Shown: positions 47,628-58,625 of the stretch, one piece after another
Layout: every line of letters starts with the position of its first letter
Numbering within the stretch: the stretch's first letter is position 1
Source: Myrica gale
Lineage: Eukaryota > Streptophyta > Magnoliopsida > Fagales > Myricaceae
Assembly (NCBI GenBank): GCA_963930655.1
Contig: OZ005601.1
Span: 27,156,921 to 27,220,920, forward strand
Direction of reading: 5' to 3'
DNA length: 64,000 nt
Position numbers and translations under genes: made by a program
The notes under the pieces: generated by a model
Database searches by the model: none
The model's input: only the letters and a program-made list of their open reading frames with translations
What the model was told of the DNA's origin: nothing

Positions 47628-50119
47628 CTAAAGTATTCGAAAATTACAATTGAGTATTCGAGATAACAAATTAACCATTTAGCTCCTTGAGATAATGACT
47701 ATGTACCTCAACTGTAAATACTGAGTTGTCAATTAATTTTCATATTAATCTAATCAAATTGCACCACTTTCCCAATCTAAACACGTCAACCCATAAATGC
47801 TACGTCGGCATTGACCCGGTTAGTCACTACACCACATTATTGACACATCGGCCAAGCTTACAAAAAAACACAATAAAAAACATTTAAGTTTTTCTTTCTA
47901 TTTATCCCTACAAACCACCTGTCTGCTCTCCCCCAAAATCTCAAATTGACTTAGTAGAACCCTAATTCTAAAATTTACAATCATCACATCAAACTCCATT
48001 AGAATGGAATGATCTTTTTTCTCGAAATCATTACTTGAGTTAAATAACTAATTTATTATTTTTTAAATCTAATTGCAATTTTCGAATGATTCAGAAGTCA
48101 TGGATGTAAATTGATCCATATTTAAGCTAGTATGGGTAGGCTTCAATCTGCATATATGTGGTTGGATATTGAATATACGGTCTATCTTTCTCCGTCCGGC
48201 CTATCCATTTTGTGATAGAAAGAGTCAATTATCCTTACCAACTCTATTGAATTTAAAACATACATTTATGACAATATGAAGGCGATGGGTCGCTCTCAGC
48301 TAATTTGTTTCGAGACTCGTAGACAAATTATTCAACGATGCTTTTAATGGAGTAGGCCAACAGTAGTTTTCTCCATCAAAGTCTACTTCGTCACAGACAT
48401 GGATAAGATATGCATTTTCTATGACCATTGGAAGAGAAATCACAATTTCCATTTCGTTTTCCTTCCTAGAAAACAATTCAAATTGAGAAATCCAAACGAA
48501 TTAGTCCGAGAAAGATAGACCTAAAATGCTGAGGTGGTTAAAGCTTATGTGAAAGGAAGAAAAATAGACAAATTATTACGTCTAGATTACCAAGGGAGTT
48601 ACCTTGCCGACCTAAATCTGCTAAGTAGGATAATTGTTGAGAGCTCACGTTGATTAAGAGAACTTGAGTGGAAGACTTAATAAGGAAATTTGAATAACTC
48701 TAATTACAATTCATATCTTTTAGTCTAAGGCCCAGATCCTGTGTACGATTAGTCTGAGACTTGCTTAATGGGAAGAATATTAACTTCATACCTATATGAT
48801 TCGAACTTAATACATCGAACACATGTAAGGGTGCGTTTGCTAACAAAATTTTTCACCAACTCACAATAAAATACTACAATATAATCTCTCTCTCTCCAAT
48901 CAAATCATAACTTTTCACTACAAAAAATATAAAAAATTACCTCTCTTCACTTTTTCACTAAACCCAATACCAAAAATTTTGCTACACAAACATAACCTAA
49001 GTTAACCTCCCAACTATTAAGCTCACGACTCAAGAGACTAATAGGGTGGTTGTTTTTAAAATTTTAGTAAAATTTTGTATTGGTGTTAAAAAAGAGGTGG
49101 TATTGAAATTGGTGAATGAATGATAAAAGTAAAATTTTGAACTGTATTTCATAAAAAAAAACGCCATGCAAATGAGACTATATTTGCAGAAACATTCTTT
49201 TGCTATTGTATAAGCTACTTATCTGAAAGAAAAAAAGCTACTTATCTCCTTTCCACACTTGTTTCTTGTGTCGGCTTGGGAGCCCAGACTCGGACAATTG
49301 TATGGTCTTGGGAGAGAGCAGAAGTTTGTAACATTGTCTCGGCCCATTAAGCCTTTAAATCCAAATGAAAAGGTACCCACATTTTTTATTCTAATGGAAA
49401 TAGGCTGAAGCCCAAAGGCATAAGAGCTCCTCAGGAAGAAAAGCCCTGGGTCATGAGGGCCAGACATCACCTCCTCCTTGCTCTTTTCTCAGTTCTCTAC
49501 TTTAAGGGCATGTTCGGGGGAAACAAAATTCTACAAACCATTAAAAACGAATAACTTCTACATAAGGGTGTGAAGTGCCACATTCGCTCTGAACATTCAC
49601 CAAATTGGCAACCGATGTTGACATGGAGCAGTAAGCATACAAGACTTTACTCTTCTTCCACGAGACTAGCAATTTCCGAATCAATAAAATCATATTATAG
49701 TTGTTGCTCCATCCTCATCATTTGGATCCATCAGGACCACCACCACCTACCGTTTGGAAAAGAAAAAATAATAATAATAAGAAGAAGAAGAATAAACCAT
49801 TAGTATTTTAATGAAATCAAATAGACTCCCATATTAAACACATTTCAAAACATATTATACGCCATGAATTAATCTTACAATATATGGAGGACTTGACTTT
49901 CTGCACAGTCCATTCCTAACAGCCTTACATTTTAAGTACAATACTAAGAACTAAGAACTAAGAACCCTACTTGCCTGTAATTATATCTTTTCTTAACTTG
50001 CTCAATAAGTTATTTACATCCCTTTCATGATCTCAAATCCAGCAAAGAACTTTTGAATCTTGAACAATACAAACATAACTCCACGGACCCATCAAGGAAG
50101 GATCCTCGAACATGCAATT
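47628..50119. other. Intergenic with MITE-like inserts
   Basis: No gene is supported. Two MITE-like stretches are visible: 48832-49005 (GGTGCGTTTGCTAACAAAAT to TGCTACACAAACATAACC) and about 49045-49165 (GGGTGGTTGTTTTTAAAATT to AAAACGCCATGC). The last part holds the 3' UTR of the kinase gene. Confidence 0.4.
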
Positions 50120-51259
50120 TCAATCAGAAATTCCATTCAACATTTCAACAGCCTCAGCCATCGATGGCCTCTCTTTTGGCACCTCACTGGTACACAGAAT
50201 AGCAATTTGGAAATAGTCCTTCACATTGCCTTCTGTTAGCTCCTCCCTCATAATATTGGCATCCACCATTTCCATTTGTCGATTTTGGGCCACCATTTTC
50301 CGAGCCCATGCCACTAACCCTACATTTTTTCCGTCCAAGCGGGCCGGCAAATTGGGCCGCTTTCCCGTCGCTATCTCGAACAATAACATCCCAAAACTAT
50401 AGACGTCTGCCTTCTTTGTGGCCGCTGTGAGCCCTTCCCTGTACTCCGGCGGCATGTATCCCATCGTGCCCGCCACTTGTGTTGAGACGTGCGAATGCGA
50501 GTGGTCAATCCTCCTCGCTAGCCCAAAATCCGCAATGTGGGCCTCGAATTTCGAGTCCAGCAACACATTGCTTGCCTTTATGTCCCTATGAATAATGGGC
50601 TTCTCCAAACCATGCAGATAGTCAAGCCCATTGGCTACGCCCTTGGCAATCTTAACCCTCGTCTCCCAAGATAACGGTAATCGCAACGACTGTTGCCAGG
50701 GTGCCGCCACGTCATCGTTCTCCGACGACGCGTCCTGCAGCCATTGGTCGAGGCAGCCTTTCTCCATGAACTCGTACACCAGGAGCCTATCGGCCCCTGA
50801 TGCGCAGTACCCGAGAATTCTGACGAGATTCGGGTGGCGGAGCTTACCCAGAGTCTCCATCTCGGCCCGAAACTCCCGAAACCCTTGGAAAGCATCCTGG
50901 TCAAGCTTCTTGATGGCGACTCTGAGGCCGTTGGAGAGCTGGGCCTTGTAAACGAGGCCGAAGCTGCCGTCACCGACGATCAGGTCGGAGGAGAAGTTAT
51001 TGGTGGCGACGACGAGCTCGGCCATGGAAATTTGGAGGGAGGGGTCGAAGGAGGCGCTCTCGTAGTCGTCGACGCAGATTGAGGAAAGCTCGGTGCTTGA
51101 GGTGTGGATGGCTCGGGTTCGGGCCTGCAGGTCTTGGGCTCGGACGTGCCGGGAAGGTTTCTCGGTTACTTTACAGAGTAGAACCAGGCAAACAAAGAGT
51201 ATGGTTACGACCATGAAGCTGGCAGCGGCCGCAATAGTCGCCTGGAGAGCTTTCTCCAT
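50120..51259 (-). CDS. Receptor-like kinase without extracellular domain
   Basis: A single-exon frame of 379 residues. A transmembrane segment at about residues 8-30 (ATIAAAASFMVVTILFVCLV) follows a very short N-terminus, so there is almost no ectodomain. The kinase domain runs from about 90 to 375: glycine loop GDGSFG (96-101), Lys117 in VAIKK, HRDIKASN from 224, DFG at 244-246, GTMGYMPPEY in the activation segment, and DVYSFGMLLFEI. HRD and DFG are intact, so an active Ser/Thr kinase is expected. The domain looks closest to the EMS1/LRR-X group of receptor kinases, yet no LRR is encoded here or upstream. It probably works with a partner receptor at the plasma membrane; that is inference. 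Confidence 0.92.
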   Translation of the reverse strand: MEKALQATIAAAASFMVVTILFVCLVLLCKVTEKPSRHVRAQDLQARTRAIHTSSTELSSICVDDYESASFDPSLQISMAELVVATNNFSSDLIVGDGSFGLVYKAQLSNGLRVAIKKLDQDAFQGFREFRAEMETLGKLRHPNLVRILGYCASGADRLLVYEFMEKGCLDQWLQDASSENDDVAAPWQQSLRLPLSWETRVKIAKGVANGLDYLHGLEKPIIHRDIKASNVLLDSKFEAHIADFGLARRIDHSHSHVSTQVAGTMGYMPPEYREGLTAATKKADVYSFGMLLFEIATGKRPNLPARLDGKNVGLVAWARKMVAQNRQMEMVDANIMREELTEGNVKDYFQIAILCTSEVPKERPSMAEAVEMLNGISD

Positions 51260-52298
51260 AAGAGAGGTATGGGTTTGAGGTCAGAGACGTGATGATGGGT
51301 AAAGTCTTATGGGGTTTGGGTTTGACTGAAGAGGGTGGAGAGTGGGGAAGACAGGAAAAAGAGAGCCGCCATAAGCAATGGGATGCGCGGTTTCAAGGAA
51401 GATGGGTCAGTCACCACTCACCAGTGTGGTCTTTAAGGTTTTTTTTTTTTTTTTCTCTCTGCTAAGAACGAGTCAAGGACTCATCATGATAGTCTTGATA
51501 GATTAGGGGGCAGGGATTGTGTGCGGACTTGTGGAGGTGTGGTTGATCAAGCACCACACGTTAGAGTTTTGAAGACTAGAGAGTCCATAGGATTAATCAT
51601 TTATTTATTTGGGAAATTTGTAGTTTAATCCTTGGGTTTTGTCCCCTTTAACGGTTTGATCCTTATGAAATAAATCCTAACAAAATACTCCCCAAACTAT
51701 CATCTTCAGACAAAATCATCCTACCGTTAAGATTCTGTGCGATTGTTTAACGGCAGAGCCATATCAGCTGCTGACTCAGCTGTATTTCAAAACACACCGT
51801 TCTGAAAAAAAAAACTTCACAAAGAAAAAGGCCACCGTTTACAGATCCTCGCCCCTATTTAATTTGCCTGAAACTTTTACCCCCTGTTGTTTGCTCTGAG
51901 TTTTATTCTCCTATTTCGTTTAAAACCTTAAGTCCCCGATAGAACCCATTTTGCTGCAAACCTCGACGTTGCCTTCTTTGGTTCCACTGTAGCTGAGCAA
52001 AGGTTTACCGACGGTTTGGCTGCAGATCTCGACGTCCCCTGCCATTTGCTGCCGTCTGCAACTCCGATCCTCTCAATGTCACGCAACCCAGAAATAGAAA
52101 TGAGAGTAGGTAAATTTCTAATTCGTCTGCAACTCATAACTTTGCTCGTCCAATTGGTGGGGGTGGGGCTTGTGGTTGAGGATGGTTACGTCTAAATGTG
52201 TTACTGTTACTGTTACTATTAATGGAAAAACTATGAGAATGCTCTCTATGAGTATTGACAAAAGAAAATTTTGGAGAATGCCATTTTTTGCTTAACTC

Positions 52299-52424
52299 GT
52301 TGATCGAGATGTAAAATCTAGCAACATACTACTTGATCGTCAATGGCATCCAAAGGTGTCTGATTTTGGGCTTGCTAAGCTCCTTTGTTCTTAGAGGAAT
52401 TATATGACAAATCGTGTGATGGGA
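52299..52424 (+). pseudogene. Receptor-kinase fragment captured in the MULE
   Basis: In one frame the DNA reads [20 protein letters not shown] then [11 protein letters not shown], a TAG stop, and RNYMTNRVMG. This is the catalytic loop (normally [12 protein letters not shown]) and activation loop start of a plant receptor-like kinase. His of HRD is replaced by Asp and a stop interrupts it. It is unlike the neighbouring kinase gene at 50120 (HRDIKASNVLLD), so it came from elsewhere. Confidence 0.85.
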
Positions 52425-52899
52425 AATTGGAAGTTTCATCCTAATTTGTTGCATATAACTAGTAGGTCCTTAGGTTTTGACCAACGCACATGCCACTAAA
52501 TAAATGGAACAGACTTGAGTGGTCCGTAGGGATTCAAGATGTTGCTGCTGTATTTTTTGTTAGTGAGTTTAGTGTTCCCACGGTGAATTAACATTGTTTA
52601 TTAATATGTCTTTGTGTAATGAATTTATTGGTTTTTGTTGCAGGAGACTCGAGAGGAAGATGTCCAACACTCTCAAGATGTCCAAGACCTCGAAGATCTG
52701 GGTGCTGGAGGGCCATAGTGAATCTGGATGCAGATATATTGTAAAATGAGAGTTAAACTAGTTAAAAATGAGAGTTAACAATGTTGATGGCAGCATTTTT
52801 TAGTCATTTTGGCCAAGACATTCAATATAGTGTGATCTGGAACTAGTTATAATAGTGCTGCTGTAAATGAAGTAGAATTTGCTGGATATATGGTATAAT

Positions 52900-53710
52900 T
52901 TGGATTGATTTGGATTTGATATCGCAACAGAAATTTGGTTTTCAATATGTTGTCATTTGGTTGTTGCAACAGAAATTCTATGGTTTACATATGCTATCAA
53001 CTGCAACATTAATTCTATGGTTCTATTTATATGCATATGTGATTTTTGTTGCAGCAGAATGCTGTCGCAGCAGAATTTATATTGCTGTTAATTGCAGCAG
53101 AAAGTTGTTGTCAATTGTAGCAGAATGCTGTCAATTTGCAGCAGAATTTATTATGTATTTTTAATTACAGCAGAAGTTGCATAATAGTTAGAAAACTTGA
53201 ATGCAGAATGTATTTTGGAGATTTCGCATGTTAGTTGCAGAACCAAAAACCATTTGCCAATTTGCCAATCTTGCACTAAAATAAGGAACCATTTGTCAAT
53301 TTGTCAGTCTTTCACTAAAATATAGAACCATTTGTCAATCTTGCACTAAAATACAAAACAAAAAATCATTTGCCAATTTGTCAATCTTGCACTAAAATAC
53401 AACCATTTTACATATAACAGTAAAATGGAACAACCATATAGCACTAAAATAGGACAACCAAAAATCAAGTTGCCAATACAGAACCAAAGTGGCACTAAAA
53501 TACCACTATACTATCATACCAGAACTTTGTGTTTTACAACACCAAATTTTGGTGCTGTAAAACAATAGGACATTTTGGTGTTGTTTTACAAAACCAGATT
53601 TTGAAACAGCACCTGTTTTGGTGCTGTCAAAACAAAACCTCACTTGGTGCTGTTAATTAGCACCAATTCAGGTGATGTTAATTTGCACCAAGTTTTAGTA
53701 CTATTAATTA
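52900..53710. repeat. Degenerate short repeats inside the MULE
   Basis: Three adjoining blocks: about 52925-53175 with a GCAGCAGAA(T) word, 53235-53500 with AACCATTTGCCAATTTGTCAAT...TTGCACTAAAATA, and 53520-53710 with TTTGGTGCTGT/GCACCAA. Copies are imperfect and spaced irregularly. A long plus frame (52910-53164) is a by-product of the first block. Confidence 0.65.
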
Positions 53711-54722
53711 CACCTATCATTTTAGATAAATTACAGCACAAACTCAATAAATAAAATAACATTTATACAAACTGCCTAATCTGGAAAATACAAAGTGTAT
53801 AATCTGCCAAATACCAATTACAAGATCTTTCAGAAGAAAGTTTAAAATACAGCACCCATGTGGCAGATTACAAAGTCTCTATTCTGCCCCCATTACACTG
53901 CAATCTCATCCCATTACACAACCAAGACATCCCAAAAGATCAATGTCATCTTATACATCAGTTCGAGGAACAACCAACAAATCTCGTTTTAACGCCTTTG
54001 AAGTGGGCATCTCAAGCAGCTTGGCATCAACTACTTCTTCAGATTTTCTGTTTCCTACCATGGTTTTCAACCAATCTACCAAATTCACCTACAAGAAGTA
54101 ATCCTTAGTTAGCACAAGAATGAAACTTTACAGAAGATTGGTTTAAAGAAAAAATCAAATTGCAAGTCAAGTTTAACCTCTCCCTTTGGCCGACTATAAT
54201 CAACTAGGCTTCTCCTAGAAATTATCTCCATGATCAGATTTTGGTGCTGTAAACATCACTCTTCTCGTTCAGCATTCCAGTGAAAGCAAATGGCAGGGGA
54301 CGTCGAGATCTGCAGCCAAGCCGTCGGTAAACCTTTGCTCAGCGACAGTGGAACCAAAGAAGGCAACGTCGAGGTCTGCAGCAAAATGGGTTCTATCGGG
54401 GACTTAAGGTTTTAAACGAAATGGGGGAATAAAACTCAGAGCAAACATCAGGGGGGTAAAACCTGACACTGTTTACAGGGGTGAGGATTTGTAAACAGTG
54501 GCCTTTTTCTTTGTGAACTTTTTTTTTTCAGAACGGTGCGTTTTGAAATACGGCTGAGTCAGCAGCTGATATGGCTCTGCCGTTAAACAATCGCACAAAA
54601 TCTTAGCGGTAGGATGATTTTGTCTGAAGATGATAGTTTGGGGAGTATTTTGTTAGGGTTTATTTTATAAGGATCAAACCATTAAAGGGGACAAAACCCA
54701 AGGATTAAACTACAAATTTCCC

Positions 54723-55679
54723 ATTTATTTCTAATTCAAAGTTTTTTTATTCAGTGAAAAAAAAAATTTCTTATGTTAGGGACTCGTAAACATTGAATAT
54801 TACTTACTATATTTGAGGAAATAGGAATATGGTGACAATTTCTTTCACTACCTTTTATTTATTTATTAATTGATTTTTTTATCTAACAAAATGGTTAGAG
54901 AAGTATTACAGACTTTCAAAGCCTCTAAAGAGACTAGTTTTGATCATATCCTATGAATTATGGTACATAAAGATTGTGTTTGCGTATTAAAATTTTAGGG
55001 TATTGAATTTGGTGAAAAAAGTGAAGAAATAGGTCATTTTTAATATTTATTATAGTGAAAAGTAATGACGTGATGAGAAAAGAGATATTATATTTTTATT
55101 TTTTATTTTGTTAAAATTTTAAGAGGTGTAAAATTTTTGTTAACAAACACACCAAAGATGACCACCATTAGTGGATCTCATCATTTAGACTCACCTAATA
55201 TACATGAACAAGTTTTACAATAAGAAAAATTAAAATAAAGACAAAATTCGAGTTGAAACATGAACAAGTTGGGTATGAATTAAGATTTTTTTATAATTTT
55301 TTGCATAAGAAAAATATAATAAATAATTTTTATATTATTTAATATTACTTATATAAAATTTTGAATAACATGAAAATTACAGTTAAATCTATTTGTGTTG
55401 ATGTTCTCCAAATTTAAGCAAAAGAATTACCGAGGATGCTAATAGTTTCGGACCTGCCCTTCTCATTAAAATATCAATTATCAATGATTGGCTTAAATAA
55501 TTGACGGTTCCAAGGACAGGCTGATTCGTATGGGGTATACTGAAAAAGCGGCAGAAAAGACGAAAAAGCAAGTAAATTGCGTACCGAGATTCCATGGGAG
55601 GACCCCACACGTCAATTGCCCAAAGTTCCTGAGGTTTGATTCCCTTCAAACGACTTATTAAAATAGGAAAAAGAGTCCA
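54723..55679. other. Intergenic, with a MITE-like insert
   Basis: A stretch at about 54972-55155 (GATTGTGTTTGCGTATTAAAAT to TTTTGTTAACAAACACACC) has MITE-like inverted ends. A minus frame at 55389-55700 (IKPQELWAIDVWGPPMESR) resembles nothing I can name and is cut by the next hAT element. Confidence 0.4.
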
Positions 55680-55687
55680 AACGAGAC

Positions 55688-57033
55688 TAAGGGTGATCAA
55701 TTAATCCGGTTTCCACCGGAAATTCCGGTTCCGGTTCCGGTACCGGAATTCCGGTACCGGTTCCGGCCAATTCCGGAACCGGAACCGGAACCCTTTTTAG
55801 GGAATTTCCGGAACCGGAATCGGAACCGGAATTTCCGGCGGAAACCCGGAATTTTCCGGTTCCGGAAATTTTTTTAAAAAAATAAATTCAAAATCAAGGT
55901 ATGCTGGGTTTGCTGATTGCTGATTGTTGATTGTTTGCTGATTGTACATAAAAATGGAGATGCAAATTACAAATTAGTAGCATTCACTTCATTAATTCAG
56001 GCCAAATTACAAATTAGTTCATTTTACAGGATAGAGTTTTAGAATTCAAATTTCAAGTTCTTACGTTTAAAATTGGTTTGAAACCAAAACTAATTTGGTT
56101 ATAATTGTTCATCATATATCTAGGGTGTAGGCTATGGGAGATTGTTGATTGTTTGCTGATTGTTTGATTGCTCATGAGAATAATTTGTGAAGTTTGGCCA
56201 CACACCAGAAGACATAAATGTAAAATTTTCAGTCTAAGTGTCGACACATAATACCATGGTGTCGACACATTGGTCACACACCAGAAGACATGTCCCAGGC
56301 CAATATGATGGTGTCGACACATTGGACAAAGGTGTCGACACCATCAGCTTGGCCTGGAAACCTGCTTTCAGTTGATAGTGCAATGTGTCGACACATTTGT
56401 ACAATGTGTCGACACCATCATATTGGCCTGGGACATGTCTTCTGGTGTGTGACCAATGTGTCGACACCATGGTATTATGTGTCGACACTATAGATACTTA
56501 GACTGAAAATTTTACATTTATTTTTACATTTAGATAGATTGAGTCATTTTACATTTATTTTTTGTTAAATTTTTTGCTTTGTTAATTGATTATTTGGTTC
56601 TCTTAGTATTTCTCTTATAATTGTTTTGTTTTTCTTTTGTAGAGATGGAGAACTTGAGGATATTAGTTGGACAAGCACAATGATCTATTTAGTATTTTAG
56701 TGGCTGGTATCCTATTTCAATTAACTCTAGCTTCGTTTATACATGATTGTATTTATATATTTTGGAAAAAATAATTAAAGAGACATTTGTTCAGGAAAAA
56801 AAACAGCCAAATTTTGGCTTTGGGCTTTTAAAAAAAGTTGGGCCTAAACTAAATATATTTTTTTTAGGCCCATATAAGGAACCGGAATTTCCGGTTCCGG
56901 TTCCGGAAATTCCGGTTCCAATTCCGGTTCCGTTCCGGTAAATTCCGGAATGGAACCGGAATGGAAAATCCCATTCCGGTGAGTACCGGAACCGGAACCG
57001 GAATGGTTCCATCCGGTTCCGGTTTCACCCTTA
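55688..57033. mobile_element. hAT element with CCGGTTCCGG arrays and exact TSD
   Basis: The ends TAAGGGTGA and TCACCCTTA are inverted. Both subterminal regions (55710-55870 and 56878-57025) are dense arrays of CCGGAA/TTCCGG words in both orientations. An exact 8-bp TSD AACGAGAC lies at 55680-55687 and 57034-57041. There is no transposase frame, so it is non-autonomous. A separate long palindrome sits inside at 56215-56520. Confidence 0.9.
56215..56520. repeat. Palindrome with eight GTGTCGACAC motifs
   Basis: The left arm (TAAATGTAAAATTTTCAGTC...) and the right arm (...GACTGAAAATTTTACATTTA) are inverted copies, with AGAAGACATGTCCCAGGCCA mirrored by TGGCCTGGGACATGTCTTCT. Eight copies of the decamer GTGTCGACAC, itself a perfect palindrome, are arranged four per arm. 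Long frames on both strands here come from the symmetry and are not genes. Confidence 0.92.
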
Positions 57034-57204
57034 AACGAGACCCTTTGCATCCTGGAAATGTTAGCCCAACGGAGATGTTATTAAATGTTTCAACCAAACA
57101 TTTTGAAATCGAAGGACATAGGACAGACTTACTCTATGTTGATTTATAAAAGGATAGGATCTCCTTGTTACCAAAAATTGTGGTAAAAGAGGGTTAGTAA
57201 ATTA

Positions 57205-58430
57205 TAGGGTTGAATAAAATCGGACAGCGGACCGGACCAGATTGAACTGGACTGATTTTGTAGTTTTCAAAATTTAAATCTGGCCTGGTTCGGACCGGAT
57301 TTAAGTCTATAAAATTCTGATGTCCGGTCCGGACCGCATTTAATAAACATTTTTTTTAATACATATCAAACAATAAAAGAGTAAAAAACTAAAAAATTCA
57401 CGTGAGACTTGAACTTCACAATTTGAGACCACACTTTTGACTGAGTCAAAGACCTTGACTTTCACACCTTTTTTTTTTCTACGCCTTATTGCCTTAGTCT
57501 TCTTCACTTCACGAAAGTTTTGGGACCACACTTCACACTTCATAGCAAAATGGATCTCAAAGAGATTTTGGAGTGTATAGAGAGTTATGACTTGAATTCG
57601 GTAAATAAAATGTGTTTGTAATTTTTATTCTCTTTTTATTTTCTCTATGCTTTACTTATATTTATTTGTTTTTAACATTTATTGACATTTTAACTTACAT
57701 AAGTGGCAAGCAATAACACAGCAATAAGCGAGCTCGAGACATCAATCACCGGCAAAATTTAAGGAAGAAACTCATTTGTGACATTTGCAAGCTTTTTAGT
57801 TTGTTAATGTATTTGTTTGTGCGTATTTGAGACATTTGTATTTTTAACTTATTGTGCTTAATTTTGTAAGACATTTACAACTAATTTGTTTAAACAAGTT
57901 TTAGCCTTTGTAATTCTTCGAAATCAGGAAATACCAATTCAAATCAGTTGATCATTGTAATAGTAACAATTGAAATGGATAGTGAGGTACCAAAACATAT
58001 AAGCTGATGTTGGACACACATTTAGTCTTAAGAAGGCCTAGTGTTCGAGTTGACCATCTTGCAATGGTACCAACAAATATTGGTCTTCCAACATTATCTT
58101 CAGAAGAGATGATATGAAAACTTGGGCTCTATCATGCACCTGCAATTTATTTTTAAGTTTTTATTGAATTCATATCTTTAAATTAACGAGCAAATTATAA
58201 TATTGGTAGGAGAGGTAGAGATTTAAGTCTTTAAATGAATTTATTTTTTTTATCTTAAAATAATAAAATGTGAATTGAAAAAGAAAGAAAAAACATAAAA
58301 CATAAAACCCGGGCCACTTAAGTGGTCCTTAACAATGAACCAGAGTGGTCCAGTCCGGTCCTTTAATTTAGGAGAACCGGAAATGCGATCCAGTCTAAAA
58401 ACCGGATCGCATTTTCGGTTTTCACCCCTA
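57205..58430. mobile_element. hAT element with GGTCCGGACC-rich ends and exact TSD
   Basis: The left end TAGGGTTGAATAAAATCGG and the reversed right end TAGGGGTGAAAACCG are similar. The subterminal parts carry GGACCGGACC, GGTCCGGTCCGGACC and CCAGTCCGGTCC. An exact 8-bp TSD GTAAATTA lies at 57197-57204 and 58431-58438. Length 1226 bp. The interior is AT-rich and no transposase was recognised. It differs in sequence from the hAT just before it, so the two are separate insertions. Confidence 0.88.
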
Positions 58431-58438
58431 GTAAATTA

Positions 58439-58625
58439 CACTACAAATTGGACATTTGTGCAAAGGCAGAACACAAAAAGCTACCCAAGACATCCGGCCT
58501 GTTCCATATCAGTGATCAATTGAAGTTGTATAGCTTTTCATTTAATAAAGCCACGTTTGACAGACCATTGGCCTGCTAAGAAGTGGTATAAATTTCGAGC
58601 TGCCTCATGGACATAAATTAATTTG
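58439..58625 (-). other. Probable 3' UTR of the ASHH1-type gene
   Basis: The minus strand continues past the stop codon of the methyltransferase gene to the flank of the hAT element. The element thus lies within about 200 bp of the stop codon. Confidence 0.4.

Larger units (their letters stand above)
51611..54722. mobile_element. Pack-MULE-like element with about 450-bp inverted repeats
   Basis: The left end GGGAAATTTGTAGTTTAATC and the right end GATTAAACTACAAATTTCCC are exact inverted copies. The repeat extends to about 52060 on the left and 54285 on the right (for example CGACGTCCCCTGCCATTTGCT / AGCAAATGGCAGGGGACGTC). The flanks share ATTTATTT directly, so the TSD is 8 bp or a 9-bp one blurred by low complexity. 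No transposase was found. Inside are a kinase fragment, an exon-like piece (52645-52718) and degenerate internal repeats. Long inverted repeats with host-gene pieces fit the Pack-MULE class. Confidence 0.82.

Noticed and set aside
56053..56493. Overlapping frames on both strands with repeated VDT/STH words
   Set aside because: They come from the palindromic GTGTCGACAC array and mirror each other; not proteins.
56791..57097. Gly/Thr/Pro-rich repeat 'proteins' in several frames
   Set aside because: They are translations of the CCGGTTCCGG array at the right end of a hAT element.
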